A stretch of DNA of 48,609 nucleotides from Lachnospiraceae bacterium (lineage in GTDB: Bacteria > Bacillota > Clostridia > Lachnospirales > Lachnospiraceae): the NCBI GenBank assembly GCA_017622505.1, contig JAGAQZ010000139.1:1-48609 (forward strand), written 5' to 3'. The position numbers and the translations under genes are program-made. The notes under the pieces are model-generated. The model saw nothing but the letters and a program-made list of their open reading frames with translations. It did not search any database and was not told where the DNA came from. Each line of letters opens with the position of its first letter. Within the stretch, counting starts at the first letter, position 1. Shown piece by piece: positions 35,448 to 45,286 of the stretch.

Positions 35448-36392
35448 TTACTCTTTTTCCGCTAACTCTTCTTTGATAATTTCACGAATAACATATTGTG
35501 GCGAATTATTCATACTAATATAAATTCTTCCGATATATTCGCCGATCATTCCCAACATTAGCATAATCATACCGCCCATAAATACCAGCATTGACATCAA
35601 AGCTGAAAATCCCGCCTGAATATCCGGCAACAACAACCTTTTTACAATTGTGTATATTCCGTATAAAAATCCTCCGCCGGCGCACATTACACCAATTACA
35701 GTTGCAATGCGCAAAGGTTTAATCGAAAATGCGGTAAAACCGTTAAACCAAAGTCCAAGAAGTTTCTTCAATGTATAGCCGGAAGTACCTTCTGCTCTGG
35801 AACGATGCTTTACTTCTACATTAGCAATATTCTTCGTTGCACGTAAAACCAAGCCGATTACATATGCGTATGAATGCTCGTATCGAAGCATATCTTCTAC
35901 CACAAAACGCTTTGCTGCAAAATAGCTGGAAATATATAATTCCTTAGGTTTTCCCAACATTACTCTGGTCATTAATTCGTTCACCTTGCTTCCAAAGTTT
36001 CGGAACAAACTATGTTTCTTCTTGCCATAGCTTGCATAAACCACATCAAAGCCTTCGTTCAGCTTATCCAAAAGTTTTCCCACTTCGTCTGCCGGTGTTT
36101 GTCCGTCATCATCCAGGCATACCACAATATCGCCTTTTGCTTGGCGCATACCGGCCATCAACGCTGCATGCTGACCAAAATTCTTAGCAAGGTCAATTCC
36201 TGTAATATTCGCATGTTTTCCGCACAATTTGCGAATTGTGTTAATGGTTCCGTCCGGTGACGAATCATTGACCAAAACAATTTCATGGCTATACTCTGCC
36301 ATAGTTTCCATTGTGCTGTTAATTTCCTCAATTACTGCCGGGAGTGTATTCTCTGAACGGTAACAGGGAATTACAAAACTTACCAAACTCAT
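35448..36392 (-). CDS. ArnC/GtrB-like polyprenyl-phosphate glycosyltransferase (GT2)
   Basis: This 314-residue protein has the GT2 opening SFVIPCYRSENTLPAVIEEI, a metal-binding CLDDDGQTP, and the ArnC-like KNFGQHAALMAGM and RSRAEGTSGYTLKKL. Two C-terminal spans (about 228-252 and 262-290) end in GEYIGRIYISMNNSPQYVIRE. The family moves a sugar from a nucleotide to undecaprenyl phosphate on the inner face. GGAGG precedes the ATG. It lies between a GNAT gene and a multi-pass protein; one candidate substrate is an amino sugar made by WecE and the GNAT enzyme. Confidence 0.92.
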   Translation of the reverse strand: MSLVSFVIPCYRSENTLPAVIEEINSTMETMAEYSHEIVLVNDSSPDGTINTIRKLCGKHANITGIDLAKNFGQHAALMAGMRQAKGDIVVCLDDDGQTPADEVGKLLDKLNEGFDVVYASYGKKKHSLFRNFGSKVNELMTRVMLGKPKELYISSYFAAKRFVVEDMLRYEHSYAYVIGLVLRATKNIANVEVKHRSRAEGTSGYTLKKLLGLWFNGFTAFSIKPLRIATVIGVMCAGGGFLYGIYTIVKRLLLPDIQAGFSALMSMLVFMGGMIMLMLGMIGEYIGRIYISMNNSPQYVIREIIKEELAEKE

Positions 36393-36394
36393 TT

Positions 36395-36934
36395 TTAATC
36401 CTCCGGATTTATAATACCCATAAGTACAATATCTCGGTATTTATCTTGTATTTTTACATCATCTTTTAAATATGCCTCTTTGACAAAGCCGGCCTTCTCG
36501 TAACTTCGAATCGCCTGTTCATTGTCCGCAAACACTCGTAAAAACAATCGATGAAGTTTTAATTGCGCAAAGCAATATTGAATCATTAGCTGTGCTGTCT
36601 GACTTCCAACTCCACGACCTCTGGCACTTTCTTCACCGATAAAAATACCATACTCAGCCTTATTGTGATTTCGATCAATATCACGTATATACACACTTCC
36701 TACCGGGATGCCTTCCGGCGCATTATCTGCTTTCAAACAGATGATTAACTGGTCCACCTTTCCGGTTTCAACCATGTTTTTTATCCAATTTTCATGAGAC
36801 TCTCTCGTAAAAAGCGCCTGATATATAAAGTGTTCTCTTACAAAATCGGAATTTCTCCATTTTACAATATTGTCCGTATCGGAATACTCCATTTTCCGGA
36901 GAAAAATATTGTCATTTTCAATTACTTTTTGCAC
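36395..36934 (-). CDS. GNAT-family N-acetyltransferase, probably acting on an amino sugar nucleotide
   Basis: The 179-residue RimJ/PseH-like GNAT domain has IFLRKMEYSDTDNIVKWRNSDFV at the start, an acetyl-CoA loop SARGRGVGSQTAQLM and FADNEQAIRSYEKAGFVKE at the end. The start codon is GTG with AAAGGAG 7 bp upstream. It lies two genes downstream of wecE and directly upstream of a GtrB-like GT2. N-acetylation of dTDP-Fuc4N is therefore a reasonable role. A PseH role is the alternative, but a PseH-like domain already exists in the PseI fusion. Confidence 0.85.
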   Translation of the reverse strand: MQKVIENDNIFLRKMEYSDTDNIVKWRNSDFVREHFIYQALFTRESHENWIKNMVETGKVDQLIICLKADNAPEGIPVGSVYIRDIDRNHNKAEYGIFIGEESARGRGVGSQTAQLMIQYCFAQLKLHRLFLRVFADNEQAIRSYEKAGFVKEAYLKDDVKIQDKYRDIVLMGIINPED

Positions 36935-36958
36935 ATTTTTTCTCCTTTACACGCAAAA

Positions 36959-38701
36959 TCATTGTAGCTGTATTACATCAAACGTTCTGCCACTGGGAGT
37001 TACAATACGATCAACAAACACCACTTCTACATCATATTCACTCTCATTCCAGACTTCATTAATCCAATTAGTATCTTTGGCACTATCTTGCACAATATAA
37101 TAATTGTCTTCCACCACCATTTGCTCTATCAAATTTGATACGCCTTGATTTTCCATTCTTGTACTCTGCAAAGGACTATTCAAAATCCAACCACCCAGAC
37201 GAATCATATTATCACTCTCTATTTTTTCAGAAAACATTTTTTCAGTTGAAAAAACAAAAGATTTGGTATCTATACAATATCGATTTCCCGGTTCACCTGC
37301 AAAATACTCATTTACGTACTTCCAATCTTCCGCATTACAAATCATCTGCACACGCTCTTTTTGAATATTCTGCCATGAATACAAGAATGCTACACCCATC
37401 ATTCCTATAAATGCAAAAACAGCAACCTTACCCCACATTTTATTATTTTTAACAATTACCAATACTTCCTTTACATATTGAGAAATATATGCAAGCAAAA
37501 ACATCAATTGACTAAAATATAATCCGTATGAAACTCTTTCCAAAAAACGCGCACGTGCTATTAAATAAATCGATACAGCTATATTAAATAGTAAAAGTGC
37601 AACACATATCACAAGTCCTTTTTTATCATTTTTCTTAGCAACTATAATAAAAGTGATAATATATAAAATTCCCAACAAAAAACCAACTGGTTGAACATCA
37701 TTTTCAAACATAAGTATACAATATGAATATACACTTTGCTTTAATAAATTAAGGATACTGTTTGCTTCACACCATGATTCTTTCGATAACGCGGCAATAG
37801 TCTCCATTTGCGTAACATTGAAACCTTTAGCGAATTCACAGTTATAAACATCAATCGCTACCCAATCACCATAATCAATTGCCATTGTTTCATACTCTTC
37901 TTCATAAACTTCATAAGAAGGTACACCGGTATAATCATAAATCTGTATTCTTGCGCTATGAGAATCTTGAAATGCATTCCACTCTTCACTATGATAGGCA
38001 ACACCTTCAATCCCATAAACTACAGCAATTAGCGTACAACAAGCAATCACATATCCCAATATTTTTTTAATTTCTTGTTTATTATTTTTTTGACCCTTGT
38101 TTTTCCATATCTCATACAATACAACAAGCCCACCTATCGGCAGGGATAGCAAAAATGCCTCTCGCCTAAGATTCATCGCCACAAAAAAGGTTAATAGTGC
38201 AATGATTCTATCTATCCAATACTCTTTCCCGGCTTTACCCACGGAAGTCAGCAACCAAAAATATGATACACATGCCAACTGTGAAGTAAGAATCGTGTAC
38301 TGATGTAATAATAAATATTTAAAATCAACTACTGTTAATAATACAAAAAGACATAACATTACAATAGTTTTATTTTTTTTACTTTCCACTAATTGCCCCG
38401 AACGTACAACAATCAAATACCAAGACACATAGTGAAAAAATACCATAAATAAATCATACCAAGATACGCTTGGAAAAGTATCATACAAAAATTTACCTAT
38501 TATTCCCGATAAATACATTATATTTATAGTATGTGACTCTGTGACACCGGAAAAATTACCACACAATATATTTTTTATCATTACATCATCATTTGTACTG
38601 TAAATATAACCAAATTTAGTAGTAACAACACATGCAAAGCCGCCGATAAGAATTAACGCGAAGATGATATCATACCAATATTTTTTTAAATATATTTTCA
38701 T
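36959..38701 (-). CDS. Multi-pass membrane protein, GT-C-like
   Basis: The 580-residue protein has about eleven membrane spans and a C-terminal soluble domain (about 440-580). The first outer loop has GYIYSTNDDVMIKNILCGNFSGVTESHTINIMYLSG. The NDDVMI motif at about 38-43, with a later His, is a pattern seen in GT-C-like polysaccharide membrane proteins of Firmicutes. AAAGGG lies upstream. It sits between wecE and the GNAT gene and may transfer the resulting sugar. By eye it is more AT-rich than wecE, suggesting a different origin. Confidence 0.75.
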   Translation of the reverse strand: MKIYLKKYWYDIIFALILIGGFACVVTTKFGYIYSTNDDVMIKNILCGNFSGVTESHTINIMYLSGIIGKFLYDTFPSVSWYDLFMVFFHYVSWYLIVVRSGQLVESKKNKTIVMLCLFVLLTVVDFKYLLLHQYTILTSQLACVSYFWLLTSVGKAGKEYWIDRIIALLTFFVAMNLRREAFLLSLPIGGLVVLYEIWKNKGQKNNKQEIKKILGYVIACCTLIAVVYGIEGVAYHSEEWNAFQDSHSARIQIYDYTGVPSYEVYEEEYETMAIDYGDWVAIDVYNCEFAKGFNVTQMETIAALSKESWCEANSILNLLKQSVYSYCILMFENDVQPVGFLLGILYIITFIIVAKKNDKKGLVICVALLLFNIAVSIYLIARARFLERVSYGLYFSQLMFLLAYISQYVKEVLVIVKNNKMWGKVAVFAFIGMMGVAFLYSWQNIQKERVQMICNAEDWKYVNEYFAGEPGNRYCIDTKSFVFSTEKMFSEKIESDNMIRLGGWILNSPLQSTRMENQGVSNLIEQMVVEDNYYIVQDSAKDTNWINEVWNESEYDVEVVFVDRIVTPSGRTFDVIQLQ

Positions 38702-38731
38702 TCACATTTATCCCTTTCACAAACGCTTAGA

Positions 38732-39865
38732 TTAATACCTGCTATAAAACTCTTTCACTTTTTCAATAATATAATCCGCCTTTTCCGGCTCCAAACCGTA
38801 ATATAATGGTAGTCTGACAAGTCGTTCACTTTCCTTGGTTGTATATTTGTCCTCACCGTGGAATCGGCCGTACTTTAAACCTGCCGGTGCAGTATGCAAC
38901 GGAACGTAGTGAAATACAGCAAGAATATCATTTTCTTTTAAGTAGCTGATCAAGGCAGTTCTTTCTTCCAAATCCTTACACTTTAAATAAAACATATGTG
39001 CATTATGGGTACAATCTTCCGGAATATACGGCAACTCTACCTTACCCGCATCTGCCAACTCCTTGAATGCATCATTATAGCGTTCCCATGTTGCCATACG
39101 ATCTGCCGTAATTTCTTCCGCAAGTTCCAACTGCGCATACAGATACGCCGCATTCATTTCACTGGGCAAATATGATGAACCTTTTTCAACCCAGGTATAC
39201 TTATCAATCTGACCACGGAAAAACTTTGCTCGATTGGTACCTTTTTCACGGATAATCTCTGCATTTTCGATATCCTTCTCATCGCGAATTAAAAGCGCAC
39301 CACCTTCACCCATCGAGAAATTCTTGGTTTCATGGAAACTGAAGCAACCGAAATCACCAATGGTTCCCAAGGCTTTTCCCTTGTATGTAGACATAATGCC
39401 CTGCGCAGCATCCTCTATTACCACAAGATTATACTTCTTCGCAATTTCCATAATTTTATCCATATCACAGGATACACCGGCGTAATGAACCGGCACAATG
39501 GCCTTAGTTTTATCAGTAATTGCCGCCTCAATCAAATCAGCGTCCATATTCATAGTGTCAGGACGAATATCCACAAATACCGCAGTTGCACCACGCAATA
39601 CAAAGGCATCCGCTGTGGATACGAAGGTATAGGCCGGCATAATCACCTCATCACCGGGTTTGATATCAGCAAGAATCGCAGCAAGCTCTGTTGCATGGGT
39701 ACAAGAAGTAGTAAGTAAGGCCTTCTCAGTCCCTGTTTTATGCTCAATCCACTCATTACATTTCTTGGTAAATTCGCCGTCACCACAAATTTTTTGGTTT
39801 TCTACCGCAACCTTAATATAGTCCAATTCTTTTCCCGTATATGGGGGTACATTAAAACGAATCAT
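38732..39865 (-). CDS. wecE: dTDP-4-amino-4,6-dideoxygalactose transaminase
   Basis: This 377-residue DegT-type aminotransferase matches WecE closely from memory: GDGEFTKKCNEW, LTTSCTHATELAA, MPAYTFVSTADAFVLRG, VFVDIRPDTMN, VIEDAAQG, FSFHETKNFSMGEGGALL (PLP lysine Lys181 in HETKN) and VFHYVPLH. It aminates dTDP-4-keto-6-deoxyglucose to dTDP-Fuc4N (RfbB product as substrate, Glu as amino donor, PLP cofactor). rfbA and rfbB at 10382-12390 supply the substrate. AAAAGGAG precedes the start. In proteobacteria this sugar goes into enterobacterial common antigen; here it probably becomes part of a wall glycan. Confidence 0.95.
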   Translation of the reverse strand: MIRFNVPPYTGKELDYIKVAVENQKICGDGEFTKKCNEWIEHKTGTEKALLTTSCTHATELAAILADIKPGDEVIMPAYTFVSTADAFVLRGATAVFVDIRPDTMNMDADLIEAAITDKTKAIVPVHYAGVSCDMDKIMEIAKKYNLVVIEDAAQGIMSTYKGKALGTIGDFGCFSFHETKNFSMGEGGALLIRDEKDIENAEIIREKGTNRAKFFRGQIDKYTWVEKGSSYLPSEMNAAYLYAQLELAEEITADRMATWERYNDAFKELADAGKVELPYIPEDCTHNAHMFYLKCKDLEERTALISYLKENDILAVFHYVPLHTAPAGLKYGRFHGEDKYTTKESERLVRLPLYYGLEPEKADYIIEKVKEFYSRY

Positions 39866-39897
39866 ATTTCGCTCCTTTTATTTTCACTTCCTTTAAA

Positions 39898-41631
39898 TTA
39901 CGGAAGATATACTACAAATTTATCATTTCGGAAGGTCTCTTCGTAATCATATGTTTGAAGATATTCCGAAATCAACAACGCTTTCTCATTATCCGTATCC
40001 GGATTGTTTAAGAGATCTTCATATCGGTCTGCTGCTATAATAATGACAGGCTCACTCTCCAATGCTTCCATTTCTGCCTGCATTTCCCCGCGATTCAAAA
40101 CCGTATCCAAATCCGCCCAGCTACTGCTTAGTGCACTCGGCATTTCCAACGCATAAACAACAAAAGGTATTTCGCCGTATAAAAGCACTTCTCTGCCACA
40201 TAAGTCATTCTCATACACATAGGCCGATAACTCTTCTATCTGCCTTGCTCGTTCCGATGTTGTGCGCATACCTTTTAACACACGGTTTTGGGTGATGGTT
40301 GTATTAATCCCGGTCGTAAAACCGGCATCACGAAACGTAAATGTCCAGCCAAATAAAAGGCTCTGTAACATCAAAAAGAAACACATTACAGCCAATCCGA
40401 GTTTTGCAGGCCACATACTTTCCGCTTTGTTACTGCCGATATATTTCATACCTTCGGCAAAAATAAAAGGCGCCACAATAAACAAATTATTATATACCGG
40501 GTACAACGCATTGTTACTACCCAGTGGAGTAATTGCAATAATCACAATCACCATAGACGCCAACAACTTCTCTATCTGTCGTGTCTTTCTCGAAAAAATA
40601 ATATACGCTGCCAATCCAAGACCAAATACAATAAAGCCTACCGCCCAAAAACGAAAACAATGGTAATCATTATAGTTTCGCCAAAAAACAGCAATTTTAT
40701 AATAATACAACACTATCGCAAGAAGGCCTGCCAAAAAGGCTGTACTAAACATATATTTTATAACCGGCTTCTTACAAAACTTATAAATCAAAGTTCCGAT
40801 AGCAATCGCAACCAGGAATACCCACAACCACTTCAACTGGTCCCAATATGCCCGCAAAGGCTCTATAATCATGCTTGCCAACGAGTAAGTACTCTCCGTA
40901 TCTTTCATCGCAAACAGACTTTGAATCATTGTAAAATATTCGCTTCCACCGTAGAAAACCGCAATTCCGCCAAGCACAGCCAATACTGCGGTAAGATATC
41001 CGCCGATACATAGACCTACACTTTGCAATGCACTCCTCACTTTCTTCTTTCGAAGAATGGCATCATAAATCACAACCACAATCAATGCCACATGTGTAAG
41101 ATTGGAGAATCTCACGAAAAGATTAATACCCAATATTATACCTGCAATGAAGAAATACTTTTTCTTCTGACTTTTTACCGCTTTTAACAGGAAAATACAC
41201 CCTAATGTCAAAAAAAGGTACGTCAAATAATTGTATAAAATCACCCGGGGGCACCAACATAAGGCCCATGCAAGAATTTCGCCGATAAATACATACCGCG
41301 CCGGAAAGTATTCCTGTAATTTTATAAAAGATAATATCAACAAAAAGCTTAATATGGCGTTGCAATATACCTGCATTCCAAGCATAGTGTTCCCAAACGG
41401 AAGCATCGTCAAAAGCCATCCTGTAACGTTAGAAAGAAATGTTGCCAATGCCCAAGTCCCTTCCGCTTGGGCAAAATGCTGATAATTTCCCAAACTGTAA
41501 CCGGTATCCGTAAACTCAACACCACTGTTTACGTGTAAAAAAGGCAATAAAGCGAGAATGATTGCACAAATCCAAGTAAGTAGCTTCTTATGCGATTGTA
41601 TCCATTCTTCTGTCTTTTTTATTGCATTCAT
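39898..41631 (-). CDS. Multi-pass membrane protein, GT-C-like
   Basis: The 577-residue protein has about eleven membrane spans in its first 450 residues and a C-terminal extracytoplasmic domain. The first outer loop has SGVEFTDTGYSLGNYQHFAQ, an acid-bearing loop in the place expected for a GT-C catalytic Asp. Its ATG shares one base with the stop codon of the acyltransferase gene (TAATG), so translation is coupled. It lies between an acyltransferase and wecE and follows a GtrB-like GT2 two genes upstream. Sugar transfer outside the membrane is inferred. Confidence 0.75.
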   Translation of the reverse strand: MNAIKKTEEWIQSHKKLLTWICAIILALLPFLHVNSGVEFTDTGYSLGNYQHFAQAEGTWALATFLSNVTGWLLTMLPFGNTMLGMQVYCNAILSFLLILSFIKLQEYFPARYVFIGEILAWALCWCPRVILYNYLTYLFLTLGCIFLLKAVKSQKKKYFFIAGIILGINLFVRFSNLTHVALIVVVIYDAILRKKKVRSALQSVGLCIGGYLTAVLAVLGGIAVFYGGSEYFTMIQSLFAMKDTESTYSLASMIIEPLRAYWDQLKWLWVFLVAIAIGTLIYKFCKKPVIKYMFSTAFLAGLLAIVLYYYKIAVFWRNYNDYHCFRFWAVGFIVFGLGLAAYIIFSRKTRQIEKLLASMVIVIIAITPLGSNNALYPVYNNLFIVAPFIFAEGMKYIGSNKAESMWPAKLGLAVMCFFLMLQSLLFGWTFTFRDAGFTTGINTTITQNRVLKGMRTTSERARQIEELSAYVYENDLCGREVLLYGEIPFVVYALEMPSALSSSWADLDTVLNRGEMQAEMEALESEPVIIIAADRYEDLLNNPDTDNEKALLISEYLQTYDYEETFRNDKFVVYLP

Positions 41632-42755
41632 TATGCATCTCCGTTCATTTTGCTTTCTATTTTCGCAAAACGCTCAAAAATTTTACAAAACCATTTACGT
41701 TCCGTCACCAATGAAAATAACCATTTGCGAATCAGTTCCACAATCGCACATACTACAAAAACAAGTAAAACGCTTCCGATTAAATGCAGAATCATCCAAG
41801 GCTGTGTAGCATTCTGCTCTACGCCCAGCCACTGTTGCCATAAATAGCGTAAATATCTGTGTTCATGAATCAGATAAACACCGAATGTTGCTCCTGCGAG
41901 AGTGTTTATTACTTTGCTTACACCGCCACCTTTGATTTCCATTTTAGTAAAAGCAACGAACAAACACACGCTTCCTAAAAGCACAGGCAGACTATTGTAT
42001 GCATACCAGTTTGTTGCATATCCGCCTAACTTCCCGGTAACAGTGTTCACCCACAACAATGCCAGCCCTGCGCCAAACACAAGGACACTACACAGTACAT
42101 AACCTAACACATAAAGATATCCTTTACGCTTCCTATCTTCCGGATACTTGCGCAAATATGCTGCAATCACGTACAGGCACACAAACCATGCGATATCCAT
42201 ACCCTCGCCATCCGCTAAAGGAATGGTCATAGGAAGTATGGTATTCCACAGTGAAAAAATGGTTACCAGTACAACGATACAAACTCTATGTTGCTGTTTA
42301 CTCATCTTCTCAATTGCAGCATTCAAAAACGGCGAAACTGCAAACAACAATACATAAATGGTAGCAAACCAATAATGTCCTGCTGTTACAGGCAAAGCTA
42401 CAAATATTAACTCATACAGGCTTGTAGCACCTTCTCCTGCCATTCCTGACAAAAGGAAGATACCTCCAATCACCCAAGAATAAAACAAAATCTGTCCCCA
42501 AAGCACTACCAACTTCTTAAGCGTAAATTTAGATGTGGTCAAAAAATATCCGCTAATCAGCACATAAATATTTACCGCTACATAACAAAAGGATTCCAGC
42601 AACCAGGCAATATAATGATTCGCCTTGCTCATTTCCGCAAACTCAGGCAATACATTTCCTTTATCCAGATAGTGCAATGTAATAATCATCAACATTGCAA
42701 CCACACGTAAAAGCTCCATATTCGATTGTCTGGATTTTACGCCTGTGCCTGCCAT
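41631..42755 (-). CDS. Acyltransferase family 3 (OafA/WecH-like)
   Basis: The 374-residue protein has about ten membrane spans. The family signature is at the N-terminus: SNMELLRVVAMLMIITLHYLDKG with the conserved His at about 28, and FCYVAVNIYVLISGYF for the second helix. These enzymes use acetyl-CoA to O-acetylate sugars at the membrane. Neighbours are a GtrB-like GT2 and a GT-C-like protein, so O-acetylation of a glycan or of a lipid-linked sugar is likely. The SGNH protein at 33313-34194 could act with it outside. AAGGAG lies upstream. Confidence 0.92.
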   Translation of the reverse strand: MAGTGVKSRQSNMELLRVVAMLMIITLHYLDKGNVLPEFAEMSKANHYIAWLLESFCYVAVNIYVLISGYFLTTSKFTLKKLVVLWGQILFYSWVIGGIFLLSGMAGEGATSLYELIFVALPVTAGHYWFATIYVLLFAVSPFLNAAIEKMSKQQHRVCIVVLVTIFSLWNTILPMTIPLADGEGMDIAWFVCLYVIAAYLRKYPEDRKRKGYLYVLGYVLCSVLVFGAGLALLWVNTVTGKLGGYATNWYAYNSLPVLLGSVCLFVAFTKMEIKGGGVSKVINTLAGATFGVYLIHEHRYLRYLWQQWLGVEQNATQPWMILHLIGSVLLVFVVCAIVELIRKWLFSLVTERKWFCKIFERFAKIESKMNGDA

Positions 42756-42770
42756 CCTTCTCTCCTTTTA

Positions 42771-43694
42771 TCAAAGATTCTCTGTTTTATCGCGAACAAT
42801 ATATTTCGGTCGCCCCTTTACTTCCTCATAGATGCGAGAAAGGTAATGACCGATAATTCCAAGGCTAATCATAATACAACCGCCAATCACCAAAAGCAGT
42901 AAAATGACTGTGGTAAAGCCTTCTACCGCCGTACCCATAAAATATCTTACCAGCGTCTGAACACCCAAAACCACCGAAAAAATAATCATCAGCACGCCCA
43001 TAAAAGTCACAAACTGCAACGGTGCCGTCGTAAACGATGTAGTATTAGAAATCGCATATTTTACAAGGCTCATAAAAGACCATTTGCTCTTTCCGGCCAC
43101 ACGCTCCTGCACATCAAAAGTAACCGTTGTGGACTTAAAGCCTGTCCAAAAAGTCAATGCACGGAAGAAAGTATTCTTCTCAGGCAAGGATAAAAGTACG
43201 TCCACCACTTTTTTATCCATCAACTTAAAATCAGATGTGGCATTCATATCCATTTTCATAAGACTGCTCATAATGCCGTAGAAAATGCCTACAAACATTT
43301 TGTGGATAATACCTTCTTTGCCGCGGTTAGACTTAATCCCCTCGATAACATCGTATCCTTCTTCCCACAAGTGATACATTTCTACCAAAGTCTCAGGCGG
43401 ATGCTGCAAATCACAATCAATTACCGCACAACAATCGCCTTTGATGTATTCCATTCCTGCAAAAATGGTGGCTTCCTTACCAAAGTTGCGACTGAACTGT
43501 AATCCCTTAACTCGTGCATCCTTCTGCGCTAAATCACACACAAGTTCATAGGTTTTATCCTTGGAACCGTCGCTGACAAACAACAATTCGTATTCAATTT
43601 GCGCTTCCGACAGAACCCTACCGATTGTTTCGGCTGTTCTTTCAATATTTGCCTCCTCATTGTAAGAAGGAATAATCACCGACAATAAACTCAT
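42771..43694 (-). CDS. GtrB-like polyprenyl-phosphate glycosyltransferase (GT2)
   Basis: This 307-residue GT2 has LSVIIPSYNEEANIERTAETI, FSRNFGKEATIFAGM, the metal-binding DCDLQHPPETL and QERVAGKSKWSFMSLVKYAISNTTSFTTAPL. Two spans follow (about 225-250, 260-285). It is the bactoprenol glucosyl transferase (GtrB) type and is clearly related to the enzyme at 46015-46941. It would make an undecaprenyl-phosphate hexose. Neighbours are a GtrII-like protein upstream and an acyltransferase downstream. Confidence 0.93.
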   Translation of the reverse strand: MSLLSVIIPSYNEEANIERTAETIGRVLSEAQIEYELLFVSDGSKDKTYELVCDLAQKDARVKGLQFSRNFGKEATIFAGMEYIKGDCCAVIDCDLQHPPETLVEMYHLWEEGYDVIEGIKSNRGKEGIIHKMFVGIFYGIMSSLMKMDMNATSDFKLMDKKVVDVLLSLPEKNTFFRALTFWTGFKSTTVTFDVQERVAGKSKWSFMSLVKYAISNTTSFTTAPLQFVTFMGVLMIIFSVVLGVQTLVRYFMGTAVEGFTTVILLLLVIGGCIMISLGIIGHYLSRIYEEVKGRPKYIVRDKTENL

Positions 43695-43708
43695 CTGCTT
43701 GTCCTCAC

Positions 43709-45286
43709 TTATTCTTTCGGTTCTGTTTTAATATACAGAACGCCATCCACTACCTTCATTGAATTCTCCGCCGGGAAACTATCCATTTCCCGATATTCCG
43801 GCGAATTGTAAATTTCTATAATCTGATCGCCCACCACAGGATTGATTGTTACATTCATATAATGCTTCATAAATGCCGCATACTGCTCACCCTTATAAAT
43901 CAATATATCTCCTGTACTTCCCGAAATACGCGAAGTCACATCGCCTGTAATATCCGTCATCGGATACTTAGACTCATCCACAACACCAATCATCGCCACC
44001 GGCATTCCATGTACATATCCTTCCGTCTGCTCCATACGGTCTACCAAGCGCAAGCAATACGCATACGTCTTTTCATATCTTTCATTCATGTTAAAATATG
44101 CAATGTTATCCATCAATGCAAACTGATAAGACAGGCCTGCCGAAGCCAAAACACCGATACAAGCAACTACAAGCGCCAATGAAACTTTCTTTCGTTCTTT
44201 ATTGGTTGAATCGCCTCCACCTGCTTTTACCGGCCACGCTTCACTAAGCACTACCGCGCAAATCGGAAACAATACCCATTGCATACGCATCAACAAATGA
44301 AAATTCACGTCCGATGACATAAAAAAGATAATATTGGTTCCCAAAGGAATCATTGCCGTAAACACCAAAAGAAGAAGTGTCTGATACCACCTCTTAAAAG
44401 CTTTTGATTTTAGATAGCAAAATAAGGCAGTCGCACAGACCACCACTGTTAATAATACCACACAAACCAGAGAAAATCCATTGTTTATGAAGATATTCCC
44501 TTTTAATGCAAAGGCTACAAAATCATAATATGCATCATAAATCATTCCCGGTAAAGTCTGAAATGAAATCTTCCCCATTTCGTTAATTCCCTGATATGTA
44601 TCCAGCTCTTTTCCCTGCACCGAAAGACATACTTTTAATGCTACATAATACAGCAAACCTCCGCCGATACCCATTACAAGGTATCTCCAGGCTATGCTCC
44701 ATAATTCCTTGAACGACTTATTCTCCAAACACATACCTATCAAAGAAAATAGACACAATAGCACAGTCACTGCCAAATAAGCCTGATAGGAACCGATACT
44801 GCAGGCAAGACAGACTGCACCACCAATAAATCCCCATTTATATTTCTTGGTAAAATATGCCGCCAGCACAGCCAGAAGGAACGCCAGCATATAACCATCC
44901 GCCGTATATAAATACGCAAAAGTAGCCGTCAACGCAGGAAATGTAACCAAAAGTGCCCCGATACTTCCTCTCGCCGAAAGAGTTTTCACTTCAAAAAATT
45001 CAGAAATAAAAACTGCTGCAATCGCCAAATACAGAACAGACAGAATACCGATGACCCAATTCAAATCATAATATGATGATATTCCGCATACCACGGTCAA
45101 AAACCATCTGCCGGAAGTCACCATATTCTGATCAAAATAAAAGCTTGTCATTGCATCCGCATTGGGAAGCTTATTGGTAAATAAAAACATATGTGTCAAT
45201 AAGCCCACAATCACTGCTGACATAAACGGAACCGCATATTCTTTTTTCTTTACTGTAGTCCACAGTCTGCCAAACAAAGCATCCAT
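43709..45286 (-). CDS. GtrII-like membrane glucosyltransferase
   Basis: The 525-residue protein has about eleven spans. PNADAMTSFYFDQNMVTSGRWFLTVVCGISSYYDLNWVIGI in the first outer loop and TADGYMLAFLLAVLAAYF later fit the GtrII family (Shigella type II O-antigen glucosyltransferase and relatives), which takes glucose from undecaprenyl phosphate. The C-terminal part (about 405-525) is extracytoplasmic. The start overlaps the pseF end with no gap (TAG then ATG, GGAG before). GtrB-like genes on both sides could supply the donor. Confidence 0.85.
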   Translation of the reverse strand: MDALFGRLWTTVKKKEYAVPFMSAVIVGLLTHMFLFTNKLPNADAMTSFYFDQNMVTSGRWFLTVVCGISSYYDLNWVIGILSVLYLAIAAVFISEFFEVKTLSARGSIGALLVTFPALTATFAYLYTADGYMLAFLLAVLAAYFTKKYKWGFIGGAVCLACSIGSYQAYLAVTVLLCLFSLIGMCLENKSFKELWSIAWRYLVMGIGGGLLYYVALKVCLSVQGKELDTYQGINEMGKISFQTLPGMIYDAYYDFVAFALKGNIFINNGFSLVCVVLLTVVVCATALFCYLKSKAFKRWYQTLLLLVFTAMIPLGTNIIFFMSSDVNFHLLMRMQWVLFPICAVVLSEAWPVKAGGGDSTNKERKKVSLALVVACIGVLASAGLSYQFALMDNIAYFNMNERYEKTYAYCLRLVDRMEQTEGYVHGMPVAMIGVVDESKYPMTDITGDVTSRISGSTGDILIYKGEQYAAFMKHYMNVTINPVVGDQIIEIYNSPEYREMDSFPAENSMKVVDGVLYIKTEPKE

